The notes: generated from the letters alone by a model not told the origin. Shown: positions 10,288 through 23,557, counted from the first letter of the stretch. The stretch is 64,000 nt of DNA from Pseudomonas oryzae (GCF_900104805.1 NZ_LT629751.1:4452001-4516000), one strand, 5' to 3'. Made by a program: numbers and translations.

Positions 10288-12945
<2,658 letters not shown>

Positions 12946-12960
12946 CTAAGCATACATGAC

Positions 12961-12994
12961 CCCCGCGGATCAGGGGAAACCCTGATCCGCGGGG
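12961..12994. terminator. strong hairpin downstream of the thioesterase gene
   Basis: A 15-bp perfect stem (CCCCGCGGATCAGGG and its complement) closed by a GAAA tetraloop on the plus strand. It lies between the end of the thioesterase gene and the start of leuS, both on the minus strand. It lacks a T-tract, so termination strength is uncertain. Confidence 0.55.
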
Positions 12995-13003
12995 CGACTG
13001 CGC

Positions 13004-13447
13004 TCAGGACTGGGGGTTGCGCGCCGCCTGCAGGCGTTTCTCGGTGCTCTTCAGCAGACGCTCGGTGGCGACGATGGCGCGGGTGTGACGGCCTTCGCCG
13101 ACCTTGCCGCCGTCGTCGAACAGCTCGACGCGGAAGGCGTACAGCTTGCCGTCCATGCCGAGGAAGGTGGCGCGGGCGCGCACCGTCTCGAACAGCGGAG
13201 TGGCGGCCAGGTGGGTAACGTCGACGCCGACGCCGACCGACAGCTCGCCGTCCTTGAGCAGCGGGCGCATCAGCCGCGCGGCGGCCAGCTCCAGCAGGCC
13301 GACCATGCGCGCGGTGGCCAGTACGTCGGGGAAGTCGTCGCCGGGCTCCGAGCACAGGGTGCGCGGCGAGTCGCTGCCGCTGACGCGATAGGCGAGTTCG
13401 TACTGGCTGTCGATGGCCAGGGTGGGGGTGTCCGCGGCGGTGGTCAT
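13004..13447 (-). CDS. thioesterase family protein (FlK-like hotdog fold)
   Basis: A 147-residue protein resembling the fluoroacetyl-CoA-thioesterase-like branch of the hotdog superfamily: an N-terminal strand set (YELAYRVSGSDS), the long helix LATARMVGLLELAAARLMRPLL and a central strand with VGVDVTHLAATPLFETVRARAT. Family members hydrolyse or bind acyl-CoA thioesters. The substrate here is unknown, and a fluoroacetate role should not be assumed. The ATG at 13447 is preceded by AGGAG at good spacing, which excludes the twelve-codon upstream extension. It is divergent from the YdcF gene. Confidence 0.75.
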   Translation of the reverse strand: MTTAADTPTLAIDSQYELAYRVSGSDSPRTLCSEPGDDFPDVLATARMVGLLELAAARLMRPLLKDGELSVGVGVDVTHLAATPLFETVRARATFLGMDGKLYAFRVELFDDGGKVGEGRHTRAIVATERLLKSTEKRLQAARNPQS

Positions 13448-13562
13448 CTCGGGAGCTCCTGCAGGTGGCGATGAGGCGCCCATGCTACGAGCCGGGTGGG
13501 CACGAATCCACTATATGATTCAGGAGTGCCCGCAATCGCCCGGCCGAAAAAGGAGAGGCAAG

Positions 13563-14324
13563 GTGCCGCTGCGCTATCTGATCAAGCAACTCGTGCTGCC
13601 GCCGGGCGGGTTGCTCCTGCTCCTGCTGCTGGCCTGGTGGTGGCGCCGGCGCCGCCCCCGCCTGGCGCGGGCCTGCGCGGTGCTGGGGCTCGGCGGCCTG
13701 TGGCTGCTGAGCCTGCCGGTGGTGGTCGAGCACGGTGCGCGCCTGCTCGAGCGTGAGCCGGCGCTGCTGGTAAACGAGTGGCCGACGCTGGCGCAGCGCG
13801 CCGAGGCCATCGTGGTGCTCGGTGGCGGGCGCGAGCGCGGCGATCCCGCCTGGGGTGGTGACCAGCCCAGCCTGCTGGCTCTGGAGCGCGCCCGCCTGGC
13901 CTCGCGCCTGCACTGGGCCAGTGGCCTGCCGATCCTGGTCAGCGGCGGCCTGCACTTCGGCGAGCCGCCCAGCGAGGCCGAGCTGTTCGCCGAGGTGCTG
14001 GCCGAGGACTTCGGGGTGACGGTGCGCTGGCTGGAGGGACGCAGCCGCACCACCTGGGAGAACGCCAGGCTCAGCGCCCCGCTGCTGCGCGATGCTGGCG
14101 TGCGGCGCATCGTGCTGGTCACCCAGGCCTGGCATATGCCGCGGGCGCGCTGGTGCTTCGAGCGCATGGGCTTCGAGGTGGTCCCGGCGCCGATGGGCTT
14201 TCTCGGTGTCGCCAACGGGCGACCGTTCGGCGGCTGGTTGCCCGAGGCGCTGTCGGTATGGCAGAGCAGCCAGTTGCTCAACGAGGCGGCCGGGTTGCTG
14301 CTCTATCCGCTGCTGTATCGCTGA
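13563..14324 (+). CDS. YdcF/ElyC family (DUF218) membrane-anchored protein
   Basis: A 253-residue protein starting from GTG at 13563, preceded by AAGGAGAGGC. Two N-terminal hydrophobic segments (about residues 8-25 and 35-52) are followed by the DUF218 domain: AEAIVVLGGGRERG, then LPILVSGG, LEGRSRTTWENA and VRRIVLVTQAWHMPRA. These are the hallmark ligand-site motifs. E. coli ElyC of this family affects envelope/peptidoglycan precursor metabolism; the exact reaction is not established. Its TGA and the queG stop form a shared TGATCA, so the two genes converge with no gap. Confidence 0.85.
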   Translation: MPLRYLIKQLVLPPGGLLLLLLLAWWWRRRRPRLARACAVLGLGGLWLLSLPVVVEHGARLLEREPALLVNEWPTLAQRAEAIVVLGGGRERGDPAWGGDQPSLLALERARLASRLHWASGLPILVSGGLHFGEPPSEAELFAEVLAEDFGVTVRWLEGRSRTTWENARLSAPLLRDAGVRRIVLVTQAWHMPRARWCFERMGFEVVPAPMGFLGVANGRPFGGWLPEALSVWQSSQLLNEAAGLLLYPLLYR

Positions 14325-15389
14325 TCAGGCCGCGCCGTGGCGGGCTAGGGCCCACTCGACATGCTCGCGCACCAGTGCCGACGGATGCGTGCGGCGCAGG
14401 CGCAGCGCCTCGAGCACCGGGATGCTGCTGGGCGCGTTGCCGAGGCCGACCGCCAGGTTGCGCAGCCAGCGCTCGTAGCCGGCGCGCCGCAGCGGCGAGC
14501 CTTCGGTGCGGCTGAGGAACTCCTCCTCGCTCCAGCGGAACAGTGTGGCCAGCTCGGCGTTGTCCAGGCCGTGGCGCGGCTGGAAGTCGCCCTCGCCGGT
14601 GGGGCGGGCGAAGCGGTTCCACGGGCAGACCAGCTGGCAATCGTCGCAGCCGAACACGCGGTTGCCGATCGGCGCGCGCAGCTCTTCGGGGATGCTGCCC
14701 TTCAGCTCGATGGTCAGGTAGGAAATGCAGCGCCGCGCATCCAGCAGCTGCGGGCCGACGAAGGCGGCGGTCGGGCAGATGTCCAGGCAGGCCTGGCAGC
14801 GCCCGCAGTGCTCGCGCTCGTGCGGTGCGTCGACCGGCAGCGGCAGGTCGACGAACAGTTCGCCGAGGAAGAACCAGCTGCCGGCCGACTTGTTCAGCAG
14901 CAGGGTGTTCTTGCCGATCCAGCCGAGCCCGGCCTGCTGGGCGAGGGCCTTTTCCAGCACCGGCGCGCTGTCGACGAAGGCGCGGTAGCCGAACGGACCG
15001 ATTGCCGCCTGGATGCGCTCGGCCAGCTGCTGCAGGCGCTTGCGCACCAGCTTGTGGTAGTCGCGGCCGAGGGCGTAGCGCGACACGTAGGCCTTCTCCG
15101 AGGCGGCGAGCGTCTCGGCCATGCGCGTGTCTCCGGGCAGGTAGTCCATGCGCAGCGACACCACCCGCAGGGTGCCCGGCACCAGCTCGGCCGGCCGCGA
15201 GCGCTTGTGGCCATGGGCGGCCATGTAGTCCATCTCGCCCTGATAGCCGACGGCCAGCCAGCGTGCGAGGTGCGCCTCGTGCGCGCTCAGTTCGACGTCG
15301 GCGATACCGACCTGTTGGAAGCCCAGCTCGCGGCCCCAGGTCTTGATCGCCTGGGCGAGGGCGGCGAGATCGGGAGTACTGGTCGACAT
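14325..15389 (-). CDS. queG: epoxyqueuosine reductase
   Basis: Cobalamin-dependent iron-sulfur enzyme that catalyses the last step of queuosine formation in tRNA (epoxyqueuosine to queuosine). The 354-residue protein has two 4Fe-4S motifs, CGRCQACLDICP and CDDCQLVCPWN, and an N-terminal cobalamin-binding region with SLRMDYLPGDT and ALGRDYHKL. The C-terminal HEAT-like segment (LRRTHPSALVREHVEWAL) contacts tRNA. It is divergent from nnr, with a roughly 60-base gap holding both promoters. Confidence 0.95.
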   Translation of the reverse strand: MSTSTPDLAALAQAIKTWGRELGFQQVGIADVELSAHEAHLARWLAVGYQGEMDYMAAHGHKRSRPAELVPGTLRVVSLRMDYLPGDTRMAETLAASEKAYVSRYALGRDYHKLVRKRLQQLAERIQAAIGPFGYRAFVDSAPVLEKALAQQAGLGWIGKNTLLLNKSAGSWFFLGELFVDLPLPVDAPHEREHCGRCQACLDICPTAAFVGPQLLDARRCISYLTIELKGSIPEELRAPIGNRVFGCDDCQLVCPWNRFARPTGEGDFQPRHGLDNAELATLFRWSEEEFLSRTEGSPLRRAGYERWLRNLAVGLGNAPSSIPVLEALRLRRTHPSALVREHVEWALARHGAA

Positions 15390-15451
15390 GGCTGGCGGAG
15401 GTCCGGGGCAGGGGGGATATAATTGTGCCAGAGCCCCGAGTCGAATGGTCC

Positions 15452-16954
15452 ATGCCCCAGACCTCCCCTGCCTTGCCCCTTGCCCTCTATCGTGCCGCCC
15501 AGGTCCGCGAGCTGGACGCGCGTCTGATCGCCGCCGGTACCCCCGGTAGCGAGCTGATGCAGCGCGCCGCCCATGCGCTGTGGCGCGCCATGCGCCGGCG
15601 TTGGCCGGATGCCGGGGCAGTCACCGTGCTGGCCGGGCGTGGCAACAATGCCGGCGACGGCTATCTGGTCGCCGCCCTGGCGCAGCGTGCCGGCTGGCGT
15701 GCGCGGGTGCTGGCGGTGACCGATCCGGCGCAGCTCGGCGGCGATGCCGCCAGTGCGCATGCCGTGGCGCTGGCGGCCGGCGTGCCGGTCGAGCCCTGGC
15801 GCGAATGCGCGCCGCTGTCTGGCGTGCTGGTCGACGCCCTGCTCGGCACCGGCCTGTCCGGCGAGGTGCGCGAGCCCTATGCGCAGGCCATCCGTCTGGC
15901 CAATGCCAGCGGCCTGCCGGTACTGGCCGTGGACCTGCCGTCCGGACTGTGCGGCGATACCGGGCGGGTGCTCGGCGTGGCGATCCGGGCCGAGCTGACC
16001 GTGACCCTGCTGGCCCTCAAGCTCGGCCTGTTCTGCCTGGACGGCCCGGATCGTTGCGGCGAGCTGGCCTTCGATGACCTCGGCGCCGATCCCGAGCGAG
16101 CCGTGCCTCTGGTGCCGGCGGCGCTGCGTCTGGCCGGCGCGAACGTGCCGCGTCTGGCGCCGCGGCTGCGCAACGCCCACAAGGGGCAGTTCGGCCATGT
16201 GCTGCTGATCGGCGGCGAGAGCGGTTATGGTGGCGCGGCGTTGCTGGCGGCGGAAAGCTGCCTGCGCGCCGGCGCCGGGCTGGTCAGCCTGGCCACCCGT
16301 GGCGAGCACGTGCCGGCGCTGCTGGCGCGCCGCCCGGAAGTGATGGCCCGTGGTGTGCGCTCGGCCAACGAAATCCAGGAACTGGCAGCCGCTGCCGACG
16401 TGCTGGTGCTCGGCCCCGGCATCGGCCAGGGCGCCTGGGCGCGCAGCCTGCTTGGCGGTCTGGGCCAGTTGGCCAAACCGCAGGTGTGGGACGCCGATGC
16501 GCTCAACCTGCTCGCCGCCGGGCAACTGACGCCACCGGCGGACGACTGGCTGATCACCCCGCACCCGGGCGAGGCGGCCCGGCTGCTCGGCTGCAGCACC
16601 GCCGAGGTGCAGGCCGACCGGCCGGCGGCGGCACTGACGCTGGCGCGTCGGCTGAATGCGGTGGTGCTGCTCAAGGGGCTCGGCAGTCTGGTCGCCACCC
16701 CGCAGGGCGAGCTGTATCTGTGCGATCGTGGCCACCCGGCGATGGCTGGGGCGGGACTCGGCGACGTGCTGGCCGGACTGCTCGGCGCCTTGCTGGCGCA
16801 GGGCCTCGACGTGACTGCCGCGGCGCGCCTGGGCGTCTGGTTGCATGCCGCTGCGGGCGAACGCCTGGGCGGCGCCGGACGCGGCCTGGCGGCCGCCGAT
16901 CTGATCGAAGCCATTCGTGAACTGCTGGAGGAGCACAGTCCGTGCCTGAAGTGA
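15452..16954 (+). CDS. nnr: bifunctional NAD(P)H-hydrate epimerase / ADP-dependent dehydratase
   Basis: Repairs damaged NAD(P)H hydrates. The N-terminal YjeF/NnrE epimerase domain (about residues 1-210, [36 protein letters not shown]) interconverts R and S hydrates. The C-terminal ribokinase-like NnrD domain (about 220-500) removes water using ADP, with the signature [19 protein letters not shown] start at the ATG at 15452 ([10 protein letters not shown]); a GTG nine codons upstream is in frame. The 3' end overlaps tsaE by 13 bases. Confidence 0.94.
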   Translation: MPQTSPALPLALYRAAQVRELDARLIAAGTPGSELMQRAAHALWRAMRRRWPDAGAVTVLAGRGNNAGDGYLVAALAQRAGWRARVLAVTDPAQLGGDAASAHAVALAAGVPVEPWRECAPLSGVLVDALLGTGLSGEVREPYAQAIRLANASGLPVLAVDLPSGLCGDTGRVLGVAIRAELTVTLLALKLGLFCLDGPDRCGELAFDDLGADPERAVPLVPAALRLAGANVPRLAPRLRNAHKGQFGHVLLIGGESGYGGAALLAAESCLRAGAGLVSLATRGEHVPALLARRPEVMARGVRSANEIQELAAAADVLVLGPGIGQGAWARSLLGGLGQLAKPQVWDADALNLLAAGQLTPPADDWLITPHPGEAARLLGCSTAEVQADRPAAALTLARRLNAVVLLKGLGSLVATPQGELYLCDRGHPAMAGAGLGDVLAGLLGALLAQGLDVTAAARLGVWLHAAAGERLGGAGRGLAAADLIEAIRELLEEHSPCLK

Positions 16955-17409
16955 CCCTGAACGCTGCCGACGAAGCGGCCATGCTGGCCCTGGGGGCGCG
17001 CCTGGCCGAAGTGACCGAGGGGCGCGGCGTGATCTACCTGCATGGTGATCTGGGCATGGGCAAGACCACCCTGTCGCGCGGTATCCTGCGCGGTCTGGGC
17101 CATGCCGGGGCGGTGAAGAGTCCGACCTTCACCTTGGTCGAACCCTACGAGCTGGGTGCGCGACGGATCTATCACTTCGACCTGTATCGCCTGGCCGACC
17201 CCGAGGAGCTGGAATTTTTCGGCATCCGCGACTATTTCGAAGGTGACGCGCTGTGCCTGATCGAGTGGCCCGAGCGCGGCGCCGGTATCTTGCCTGAGGC
17301 GGATCTGGACATCGTCATTGCCGTGCAGGACGCGGGGCGGGCCCTGCGCCTGATCCCGCGGAGTGCGCGCGGCGAGTCCTGGTGTGCCGCTCTGACCGTG
17401 GGAGTCTGA
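16942..17409 (+). CDS. tsaE: tRNA threonylcarbamoyladenosine biosynthesis ATPase TsaE
   Basis: P-loop ATPase that turns over the TsaB-TsaD complex making N6-threonylcarbamoyladenosine at position 37 of ANN-decoding tRNAs. 155 residues with a GTG start. The Walker A is [13 protein letters not shown] (about residues 35-47), followed by [11 protein letters not shown] and the HFDLYRL motif, and CLIEWPERG near residue 105. Coupled to nnr by overlap, with amiB following after three bases. Confidence 0.96.
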   Translation: MPEVTLNAADEAAMLALGARLAEVTEGRGVIYLHGDLGMGKTTLSRGILRGLGHAGAVKSPTFTLVEPYELGARRIYHFDLYRLADPEELEFFGIRDYFEGDALCLIEWPERGAGILPEADLDIVIAVQDAGRALRLIPRSARGESWCAALTVGV

Positions 17410-17412
17410 CAA

Positions 17413-18936
17413 ATGGAATGGGGGATGCGCCCGCGCGCCGTGCTGGTCGCTCTGGGGGCGATGCTGGCCATGCTGGCGAGCGAGCTGCTGCTGGCGGCCA
17501 GCGAGATCCGTGGCGTGCGCCTGTGGCGTGCGCCGGACAACACGCGCCTGGTGTTCGACCTGACCGCTCCGGTGCAGCACAGCGTGTTCACCCTGAGCGC
17601 GCCGAATCGCATCGTCATCGATGTCGAGGGCGCGCAGCTGAAGAGTCGCCTCGAACAGCTGGCCATCGCCGGTACGCCGATCACCGGCCTGCGCGCCGCC
17701 GAGCAGGCGCCGGGCAAGCTGCGCATCGTGTTGGACATGGCGGCGGCGGTGACGCCGAAAAGCTTCAGCCTGGCGCCCAACCAGCAGTACGGCCATCGCC
17801 TGGTGGTCGACCTGTTCGACCCGGAAGAGGCGCCGGCCGCCGCCCCGGCGAGCGCCCAGCCCGAGCGGCCGCCGGTCGCTCCGGCCGCCAGCGTGGCCCA
17901 GGGCGGCGGCAGCCCGGCCAATCCGCCGCCGATCGCCACGCCGCCACCGGTGGCCAGCCTGCCGCCCAAGCCCAGCGTGCCGCAGGAGGCCGCGCCGGCC
18001 GCCCGCCAGCCGCTGCCCAGCGGCAAGCGCAACATCGTCATCGCCATCGACGCCGGTCACGGCGGTGAGGACCCGGGGGCCCTCGGCCCGCGCGGCCTGC
18101 GCGAAAAGGACGTGGTGCTGGCCATCGCCCGCGAGCTGCAGCAGCAGATCAACCGCGAACGTGGTTTCCGTGCCGAACTGGTGCGCACCGGCGACTACTT
18201 CATCCCCCTGCGCAAGCGCACCGAGATCGCCCGCAAGAAGGGCGCCGACCTGTTCGTCTCCGTGCACGCCGATGCGGCGCCGCGGGCGGCGGCCTTCGGC
18301 GCCTCGGTGTTCGCCCTGTCCGACCGCGGCGCCACCTCGGAAACCGCGCGCTGGCTGGCCGACAGCGAGAACCGTTCAGACCTGGTCGGCGGTGTCGGCA
18401 GCGTCAGCCTGGATGACAAGGACCGCATGCTCGCCGGCGTGCTGCTCGACCTGTCGATGACCGCCACCCTGTCGTCCAGTCTGGGCGTCGGCCAGAAGGT
18501 GCTCGGCAACATGGGGCGCATCACCCCGCTGCACAAGCGCCGGGTCGAACAGGCCGGCTTCATGGTGCTGAAGTCGCCGGACATTCCGTCGATCCTGGTG
18601 GAGACCGGCTTCATCTCCAACCCCAACGAGTCGCAGAAGCTGGCCACCAAGAGCCACCAGCAGGCGCTGGCGCACTCGATCCACAGCGGCATCCGCCAGT
18701 TCTTCCACGAGAATCCGCCGCCGGGCACCTACATCGCCTGGCTGCGCGACCAGGGCAAGATCAAGCTCGGCGAGCGCGAGCACCGCGTGGCTCCCGGCGA
18801 GAGTCTGGCCCTGATCGCCCAGCGCTATCAGGTCAGCCTGGCGGCGCTGCGCAGCGCCAACCGCCTGGCCAATGACAACCTCAAGGCTGGGCAGATGCTG
18901 ACCATCCCGGCGCCGACCCTGGCGGTGCAGCCGTGA
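17413..18936 (+). CDS. amiB: N-acetylmuramoyl-L-alanine amidase with AMIN and LysM domains
   Basis: Periplasmic zinc amidase that cleaves the stem peptide from muramic acid during daughter-cell separation. 507 residues in order: signal peptide (about 1-30), AMIN domain targeting the septum (about 35-140), a Pro/Ala-rich linker (about 140-210), the Amidase_3 catalytic domain (about 215-430) and a C-terminal LysM peptidoglycan-binding domain (about 455-500). Zinc-site motifs include [12 protein letters not shown] and the distal SVHADAAP. The catalytic Glu lies in [10 protein letters not shown]. EnvC/NlpD-type activation through a helix over the active site is typical of the family. It overlaps mutL by GTGA. 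Confidence 0.95.
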   Translation: MEWGMRPRAVLVALGAMLAMLASELLLAASEIRGVRLWRAPDNTRLVFDLTAPVQHSVFTLSAPNRIVIDVEGAQLKSRLEQLAIAGTPITGLRAAEQAPGKLRIVLDMAAAVTPKSFSLAPNQQYGHRLVVDLFDPEEAPAAAPASAQPERPPVAPAASVAQGGGSPANPPPIATPPPVASLPPKPSVPQEAAPAARQPLPSGKRNIVIAIDAGHGGEDPGALGPRGLREKDVVLAIARELQQQINRERGFRAELVRTGDYFIPLRKRTEIARKKGADLFVSVHADAAPRAAAFGASVFALSDRGATSETARWLADSENRSDLVGGVGSVSLDDKDRMLAGVLLDLSMTATLSSSLGVGQKVLGNMGRITPLHKRRVEQAGFMVLKSPDIPSILVETGFISNPNESQKLATKSHQQALAHSIHSGIRQFFHENPPPGTYIAWLRDQGKIKLGEREHRVAPGESLALIAQRYQVSLAALRSANRLANDNLKAGQMLTIPAPTLAVQP

Positions 18937-20837
18937 GCCTGCCGGCGCGCATCCAGCTGCTGACGCCGCGACTGGCCAACCAGATCGCCGCCGGCGAGGT
19001 GGTCGAGCGGCCGGCTTCGGTGGCCAAGGAGCTGCTGGAGAACAGCCTGGACGCCGGTGCCCGGCGCATCGACATCGAGGTCGAGCAGGGCGGCATCAAG
19101 CTGCTGCGCATCCGCGACGACGGCGCCGGCATCGACGCCGACGACCTGCCGCTGGCCCTGGCGCGCCATGCCACCAGCAAGATCCGCGAGCTGGAAGACC
19201 TCGAGCGGGTGCTGAGTCTCGGTTTCCGCGGCGAGGCGCTGGCCTCGATCAGCTCGGTGGCACGCCTGACCCTGACCTCGCGCCGCCGCGGTGCGCCGCA
19301 GGCCTGGCAGGTCGAGGCCGAGGGCCGCGACATGGCCACCTCGGTGCAGCCGGCGGCGCACCCCGACGGCACCACCGTGGAAGTGCGCGACCTGTTCTTC
19401 AACACTCCGGCGCGGCGCAAGTTCCTGCGTGCGGAGAAGACCGAGTTCGACCACCTGCAGGAGGTGGTCAAGCGCCTGGCGCTGACCCACTTCGAGGTGG
19501 GCTTCCATCTGCGTCACAACGGCAAGGGCGTGCTCGCCCTGCATCCGGCCGGCGACGAAACCAGTCGCGCGCGGCGGGTGGCCAGCGTCTGCGGTCCGGC
19601 GTTCCTCGAGCAGGCGCTGCCCATCGACATCGAGCGCAACGGCCTGCGCCTGTGGGGCTGGGTCGGCCTGCCGACCTTCTCGCGCAGCCAGGCCGACCTG
19701 CAGTACTTCTATGTCAACGGCCGCATGGTGCGCGACAAGCTGGTCGCCCACGCGGTACGCCAGGCCTATCGCGACGTGCTGTACAACGGCCGCCACCCGG
19801 CCTTCGTGCTGTTCTTCGAGATCGACCCGGCGGTGGTTGACGTCAACGTGCACCCGACCAAGCACGAGGTGCGCTTCCGCGACAGCCGCATGGTCCACGA
19901 CTTCCTCTACGGCACCCTGCACCGGGCGCTGGCCGACGTTCGTCCGGAGGATCAGCTGGCCGGCGCGGCGCCCCCGGTGCGCAGCGAACCGGCGGTGAGC
20001 GGCCTGGCCGCCGGCGTGTTCGCCGGGCAGAACGAGATGGCGCTGGCCGAGCATGTGCCGGTGGTGGCCGCGCAGGAGTCCGCCTGGCAGGCGCCGAGTG
20101 GCGGGCCGAGCCGGCCGGGCAGTGGCGGCGGCTATCGTCCGCTGCAGACTCCGGCGGCCCAGCCGCAGGCCGAACTGCAGGGCGCCTATCGCGAGTTCTT
20201 CGCGCCGCTGGGCGAGGCGGGCGCGCCGGTGCTGCCCGAGGCGCAGGGCGACGTGCCGCCGCTGGGCTACGCGCTGGCGCAGCTCAAGGGTATCTATATC
20301 CTCGCCGAGAATGCCCAGGGCCTGGTGCTGGTGGACATGCACGCCGCCCATGAGCGCATCACCTACGAGCGCCTGAAGAGCGCGATGGCCAGCGAGGGTC
20401 TGCGCGGCCAGCCGCTGCTGGTGCCCGAGTCGATCGCCCTGAGCCAGCGCGAGACCGACTGCGCCGAGGAGCATGGCCAGTGGTTCGCCCGCCTCGGCTT
20501 CGAGCTGCAGCGCCTCGGTCCCGAGACCCTGGCGATCCGCCAGATCCCTGCGCTGCTCAAGCAGGCCGAAGCCAGCCAGCTGGTGCGCGACGTGCTCAGC
20601 GACCTGCTCGAGTACGGCACCAGCGACCGCATCCAGGCCCACCTCAACGAGCTGCTGGCGACCATGGCCTGCCATGGCGCGGTGCGCGCCAACCGGCGGC
20701 TGACCCTGCCGGAGATGAATGCCCTGCTGCGCGACATGGAGCAGACCGAGCGCAGCGGCCAGTGCAACCATGGGCGGCCGACCTGGACCCAGCTGTGCAT
20801 GGATGACCTGGACAAGCTGTTCCTGCGCGGGCGCTGA
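18933..20837 (+). CDS. mutL: DNA mismatch repair protein MutL (endonuclease type)
   Basis: Links mismatch recognition by MutS to strand incision. 634 residues with a GTG start overlapping the amiB stop. The N-terminal GHKL ATPase has [14 protein letters not shown] and FRGEALASI, followed by the transducer domain ([17 protein letters not shown]). A Gly/Pro/Gln-rich linker spans roughly residues 350-420, then the dimerisation/endonuclease domain. That domain contains [12 protein letters not shown] (about residues 468-479, the DQHA(X)2E(X)4E metal motif), ACHGAVR and CNHGRPTW, so the protein should be a nicking endonuclease, unlike E. coli MutL which needs MutH. Confidence 0.96.
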   Translation: MSLPARIQLLTPRLANQIAAGEVVERPASVAKELLENSLDAGARRIDIEVEQGGIKLLRIRDDGAGIDADDLPLALARHATSKIRELEDLERVLSLGFRGEALASISSVARLTLTSRRRGAPQAWQVEAEGRDMATSVQPAAHPDGTTVEVRDLFFNTPARRKFLRAEKTEFDHLQEVVKRLALTHFEVGFHLRHNGKGVLALHPAGDETSRARRVASVCGPAFLEQALPIDIERNGLRLWGWVGLPTFSRSQADLQYFYVNGRMVRDKLVAHAVRQAYRDVLYNGRHPAFVLFFEIDPAVVDVNVHPTKHEVRFRDSRMVHDFLYGTLHRALADVRPEDQLAGAAPPVRSEPAVSGLAAGVFAGQNEMALAEHVPVVAAQESAWQAPSGGPSRPGSGGGYRPLQTPAAQPQAELQGAYREFFAPLGEAGAPVLPEAQGDVPPLGYALAQLKGIYILAENAQGLVLVDMHAAHERITYERLKSAMASEGLRGQPLLVPESIALSQRETDCAEEHGQWFARLGFELQRLGPETLAIRQIPALLKQAEASQLVRDVLSDLLEYGTSDRIQAHLNELLATMACHGAVRANRRLTLPEMNALLRDMEQTERSGQCNHGRPTWTQLCMDDLDKLFLRGR

Positions 20838-20872
20838 GCGCCCGTTTCCTTTCCCGCTCACCGAGTTAGCCG

Positions 20873-21844
20873 ATGTCCGCGCTGCCCCCCGCCATCTTCC
20901 TCATGGGTCCGACCGCCTCGGGCAAGACCGACCTGGCCATCGAGCTGGCGCGAGTGCTGCCATGCGAGATCATCAGCGTCGACTCGGCGCTGATCTACCG
21001 CGGCATGGACATCGGTACGGCCAAGCCGTCGGCCGAGCTGCTCGCCGAGTTTCCGCACCGGCTGATCGACATCCGCGACCCGGCCGAGAGCTATTCCGCT
21101 GCCGAGTTCCGCAGCGATGCGCTGGCGGCGATGGCCGAGATCACCGCGGCCGGGCGCATCCCGCTGCTGGTCGGTGGCACCATGCTGTACTTCAAGGCGC
21201 TGCTCGAGGGCCTGGCCGACATGCCTTCGGCCGACCCGCAGATCCGCGCGCAACTGGAGGCGCAGGCCGCCGCCGAAGGTCTGGCGGCGCTGCATGCCGA
21301 GCTGACGCGAGTCGATCCGGAGTCGGCGGCGCGCATCCATCCCAACGACCCGCAGCGCCTGGTGCGCGCCCTGGAAGTCTACCGGGCGAGCGGCCTGTCG
21401 ATGAGCGAGCACCGCCGTCGCCAGGTGTTGCAAAATCTGCACAGCGCAGCGCCGCAGGGTCAGGCTTTGCCTTATACTGTCGCCCACCTGGCCATAGCTC
21501 CCGCTCAGCGTCAGGTGCTGCATGAGCGCATTGCCCGGCGCTTTCACCTCATGCTGGAACAGGGGCTGGTTGCCGAGGTCGAAGCGCTGCATGCGCGTGG
21601 CGACCTGCATCCGGGACTGCCCTCGATCCGCTCGGTGGGTTACCGGCAGGTATGGGAATATCTCGAGGGACGTCTGACCCGGGAGGAGATGATCGAACGC
21701 GGTATCATCGCCACCCGCCAGCTGGCCAAGCGACAGTTCACCTGGCTGCGGAGTTGGTCGCACTTGCACTGGCTGGATAGCCTGGCTTGCGACAATCTGC
21801 CGCGCACCTTGAAATATCTGCAAGCGATCGCCATTAAAGGCTGA
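20873..21844 (+). CDS. miaA: tRNA dimethylallyltransferase
   Basis: Adds a dimethylallyl group to A37 of tRNAs reading UNN codons. 323 residues. The P-loop is [11 protein letters not shown] (about residues 10-20), with the substrate motif [18 protein letters not shown], the [14 protein letters not shown] motif and [16 protein letters not shown] near residue 250. It precedes hfq, and in Gammaproteobacteria promoters for hfq often lie inside miaA; I did not see a convincing one here. Confidence 0.97.
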   Translation: MSALPPAIFLMGPTASGKTDLAIELARVLPCEIISVDSALIYRGMDIGTAKPSAELLAEFPHRLIDIRDPAESYSAAEFRSDALAAMAEITAAGRIPLLVGGTMLYFKALLEGLADMPSADPQIRAQLEAQAAAEGLAALHAELTRVDPESAARIHPNDPQRLVRALEVYRASGLSMSEHRRRQVLQNLHSAAPQGQALPYTVAHLAIAPAQRQVLHERIARRFHLMLEQGLVAEVEALHARGDLHPGLPSIRSVGYRQVWEYLEGRLTREEMIERGIIATRQLAKRQFTWLRSWSHLHWLDSLACDNLPRTLKYLQAIAIKG

Positions 21845-21953
21845 GTTTTAGCCTGCATGCGGCTATCCTGTGAAACAAGGCGCAGGATCGAGCCTCTTTT
21901 GAGTCGACTTCGACTTAACAACAAAATTACCTATCCCTGAAGGAGTGTGGAAA

Positions 21954-22202
21954 ATGTCAAAAGGGCATTCGCTACAAGACCCTTACCTGAACACCCTGCG
22001 TAAAGAGCGCGTTCCGGTTTCCATCTATCTGGTCAACGGCATCAAGCTGCAGGGCCAGATCGAGTCGTTCGACCAGTTCGTGATCCTGCTGAAAAACACC
22101 GTCAGCCAGATGGTCTACAAGCACGCGATCTCCACCGTGGTTCCGAGCCGTCCGGTCCGTCTGCCCAGTGGTGAGGCGGGCGAGTCGGGCAACGCTGAAT
22201 AA
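21954..22202 (+). CDS. hfq: RNA-binding protein Hfq
   Basis: Hexameric Sm-like RNA chaperone for small-RNA pairing and translational repression. 82 residues: [20 protein letters not shown], with Sm1 ([25 protein letters not shown]) and Sm2 ([15 protein letters not shown]) and a short polar tail, the length usual in Pseudomonas. GAAGGAG lies upstream of the ATG at 21954; a GTG three codons earlier is less well placed. hflX follows after 15 bases. Confidence 0.98.
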   Translation: MSKGHSLQDPYLNTLRKERVPVSIYLVNGIKLQGQIESFDQFVILLKNTVSQMVYKHAISTVVPSRPVRLPSGEAGESGNAE

Positions 22203-22217
22203 GCGGAGTCTTCAGCC

Positions 22218-23519
22218 TTGTTCTTTGAGCGCCATGAGGGTGGCGAGCGAGCCATTCTGGTTCATCTGGAAGGGCAGGCGCCCGAGGCGCGTGAAGATCC
22301 CGACGAGTTTCTCGAACTGGCCCGGTCGGCTGGTGCGGAGGTTGCTGGCTTCGTCAGCATTCCGAGGCATCAGCCGACCGCGCGCTTCCTGATCGGCAGC
22401 GGCAAGGTCGACGAGATCCGCGAGCAGGTCAAGCGCGACGAAGCCGAGCTGGTCATCTTCAACCACACCCTCACTCCCAGTCAGGAACGCAACCTCGAAC
22501 GCGAGTTCGAATGCCGGGTGCTCGATCGCACCGGTCTGATCCTCGACATCTTCGCCCAGCGCGCGCGTACCCACGAAGGCAAGCTGCAGGTCGAACTGGC
22601 CCAGCTCGAGCACATGAGCACGCGTCTGGTGCGCGGCTGGACCCACCTCGAGCGGCAGAAGGGCGGTATCGGTCTGCGCGGTCCGGGTGAAACCCAGCTG
22701 GAAACCGACCGTCGCCTGTTGCGCGTGCGTATCGGCCAGATCAAGCAGCGCCTGGAGAAGGTGCGCAGCCAGCGCGAGCTGGCTCGGCGCGGGCGCAAGC
22801 GCGCCGAGGTGCCGGTGGTGTCGCTGGTCGGTTACACCAACGCCGGCAAGTCCACCCTGTTCAATGCGCTGACCTCGGCCGAGGTCTACGCCGCCAACCA
22901 GCTGTTCGCCACCCTCGACCCGACCCTGCGCCGCCTCGAGTTCGAGGATGTCGGCGGGGTGATCCTCGCCGACACGGTGGGCTTCATCCGCCACCTGCCG
23001 CACAAGCTGGTGGAGGCGTTTCGCGCCACCCTGGAAGAGTCGAGCAACGCCGACCTGCTGCTGCACGTGATCGACGCCCACGAGCCCGAGCGGCAGCTGC
23101 AGATCGATCAGGTCTACGCCGTGCTCAAGGAGATCGGCGCCGACCAGCTGCCGACCCTCGAGGTGTACAACAAGCTCGACCTGCTGCCGGACGTGGCGCC
23201 GCAGATCCAGCGCGACGACAGCGGCAAGCCGGTGCGCGTCTGGCTGTCGGCCCGCGAGGGGCAGGGTCTGGATCTGTTGCGCCAGGCCGTCGCCGAGCTG
23301 CTCTGCGAGGATCTGTTCGCCGGCACCCTGCGCCTGCCGCAGCGCCTGGGACGCCTGCGCGCGCAGCTGTTCGCCCTGGGGGCGGTGCAGGAAGAGTCGC
23401 ATGACGAAGAGGGGGCGGCGCTGCTCAGGGTGCGCCTGCCGCGGACGGAGCTCAATCGCCTGGCCAGCCGCGAGGGCTGGGTGCCGGACGAGTTCATCGC
23501 ACAACACACTTTGCAATAA
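22218..23519 (+). CDS. hflX: ribosome-associated GTPase HflX
   Basis: GTPase that binds the 50S subunit and splits stalled ribosomes, especially under heat stress. 433 residues from a TTG start at 22218 (sequence FFERHEGGERAILVHL follows). The N-terminal HflX domain contains GPGETQLETDRRLLR. The G domain starts near residue 204 with G1 GYTNAGKST, then G3 DTVGFIRHLPH and G4 NKLD. The rare start codon may limit translation. Operon order hfq-hflX-hflK-hflC is conserved. Confidence 0.95.
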   Translation: MFFERHEGGERAILVHLEGQAPEAREDPDEFLELARSAGAEVAGFVSIPRHQPTARFLIGSGKVDEIREQVKRDEAELVIFNHTLTPSQERNLEREFECRVLDRTGLILDIFAQRARTHEGKLQVELAQLEHMSTRLVRGWTHLERQKGGIGLRGPGETQLETDRRLLRVRIGQIKQRLEKVRSQRELARRGRKRAEVPVVSLVGYTNAGKSTLFNALTSAEVYAANQLFATLDPTLRRLEFEDVGGVILADTVGFIRHLPHKLVEAFRATLEESSNADLLLHVIDAHEPERQLQIDQVYAVLKEIGADQLPTLEVYNKLDLLPDVAPQIQRDDSGKPVRVWLSAREGQGLDLLRQAVAELLCEDLFAGTLRLPQRLGRLRAQLFALGAVQEESHDEEGAALLRVRLPRTELNRLASREGWVPDEFIAQHTLQ

Positions 23520-23557
23520 AGCCCCGGCGGCCGGCTTTGCCGCTGCTCGGGGGCTTC
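23519..23557 (+). repeat. hairpin between hflX and hflK
   Basis: AAGCCCC at the hflX stop pairs with GGGGCTT at 23550-23556 across a GC-rich loop. There is no T-tract. It may modulate read-through into hflKC. Confidence 0.35.

Noticed and set aside
21473-21478. TATACT inside miaA as an hfq promoter -10
   Set aside because: No acceptable -35 sequence at 16-18 bp; the position is plausible but unsupported.
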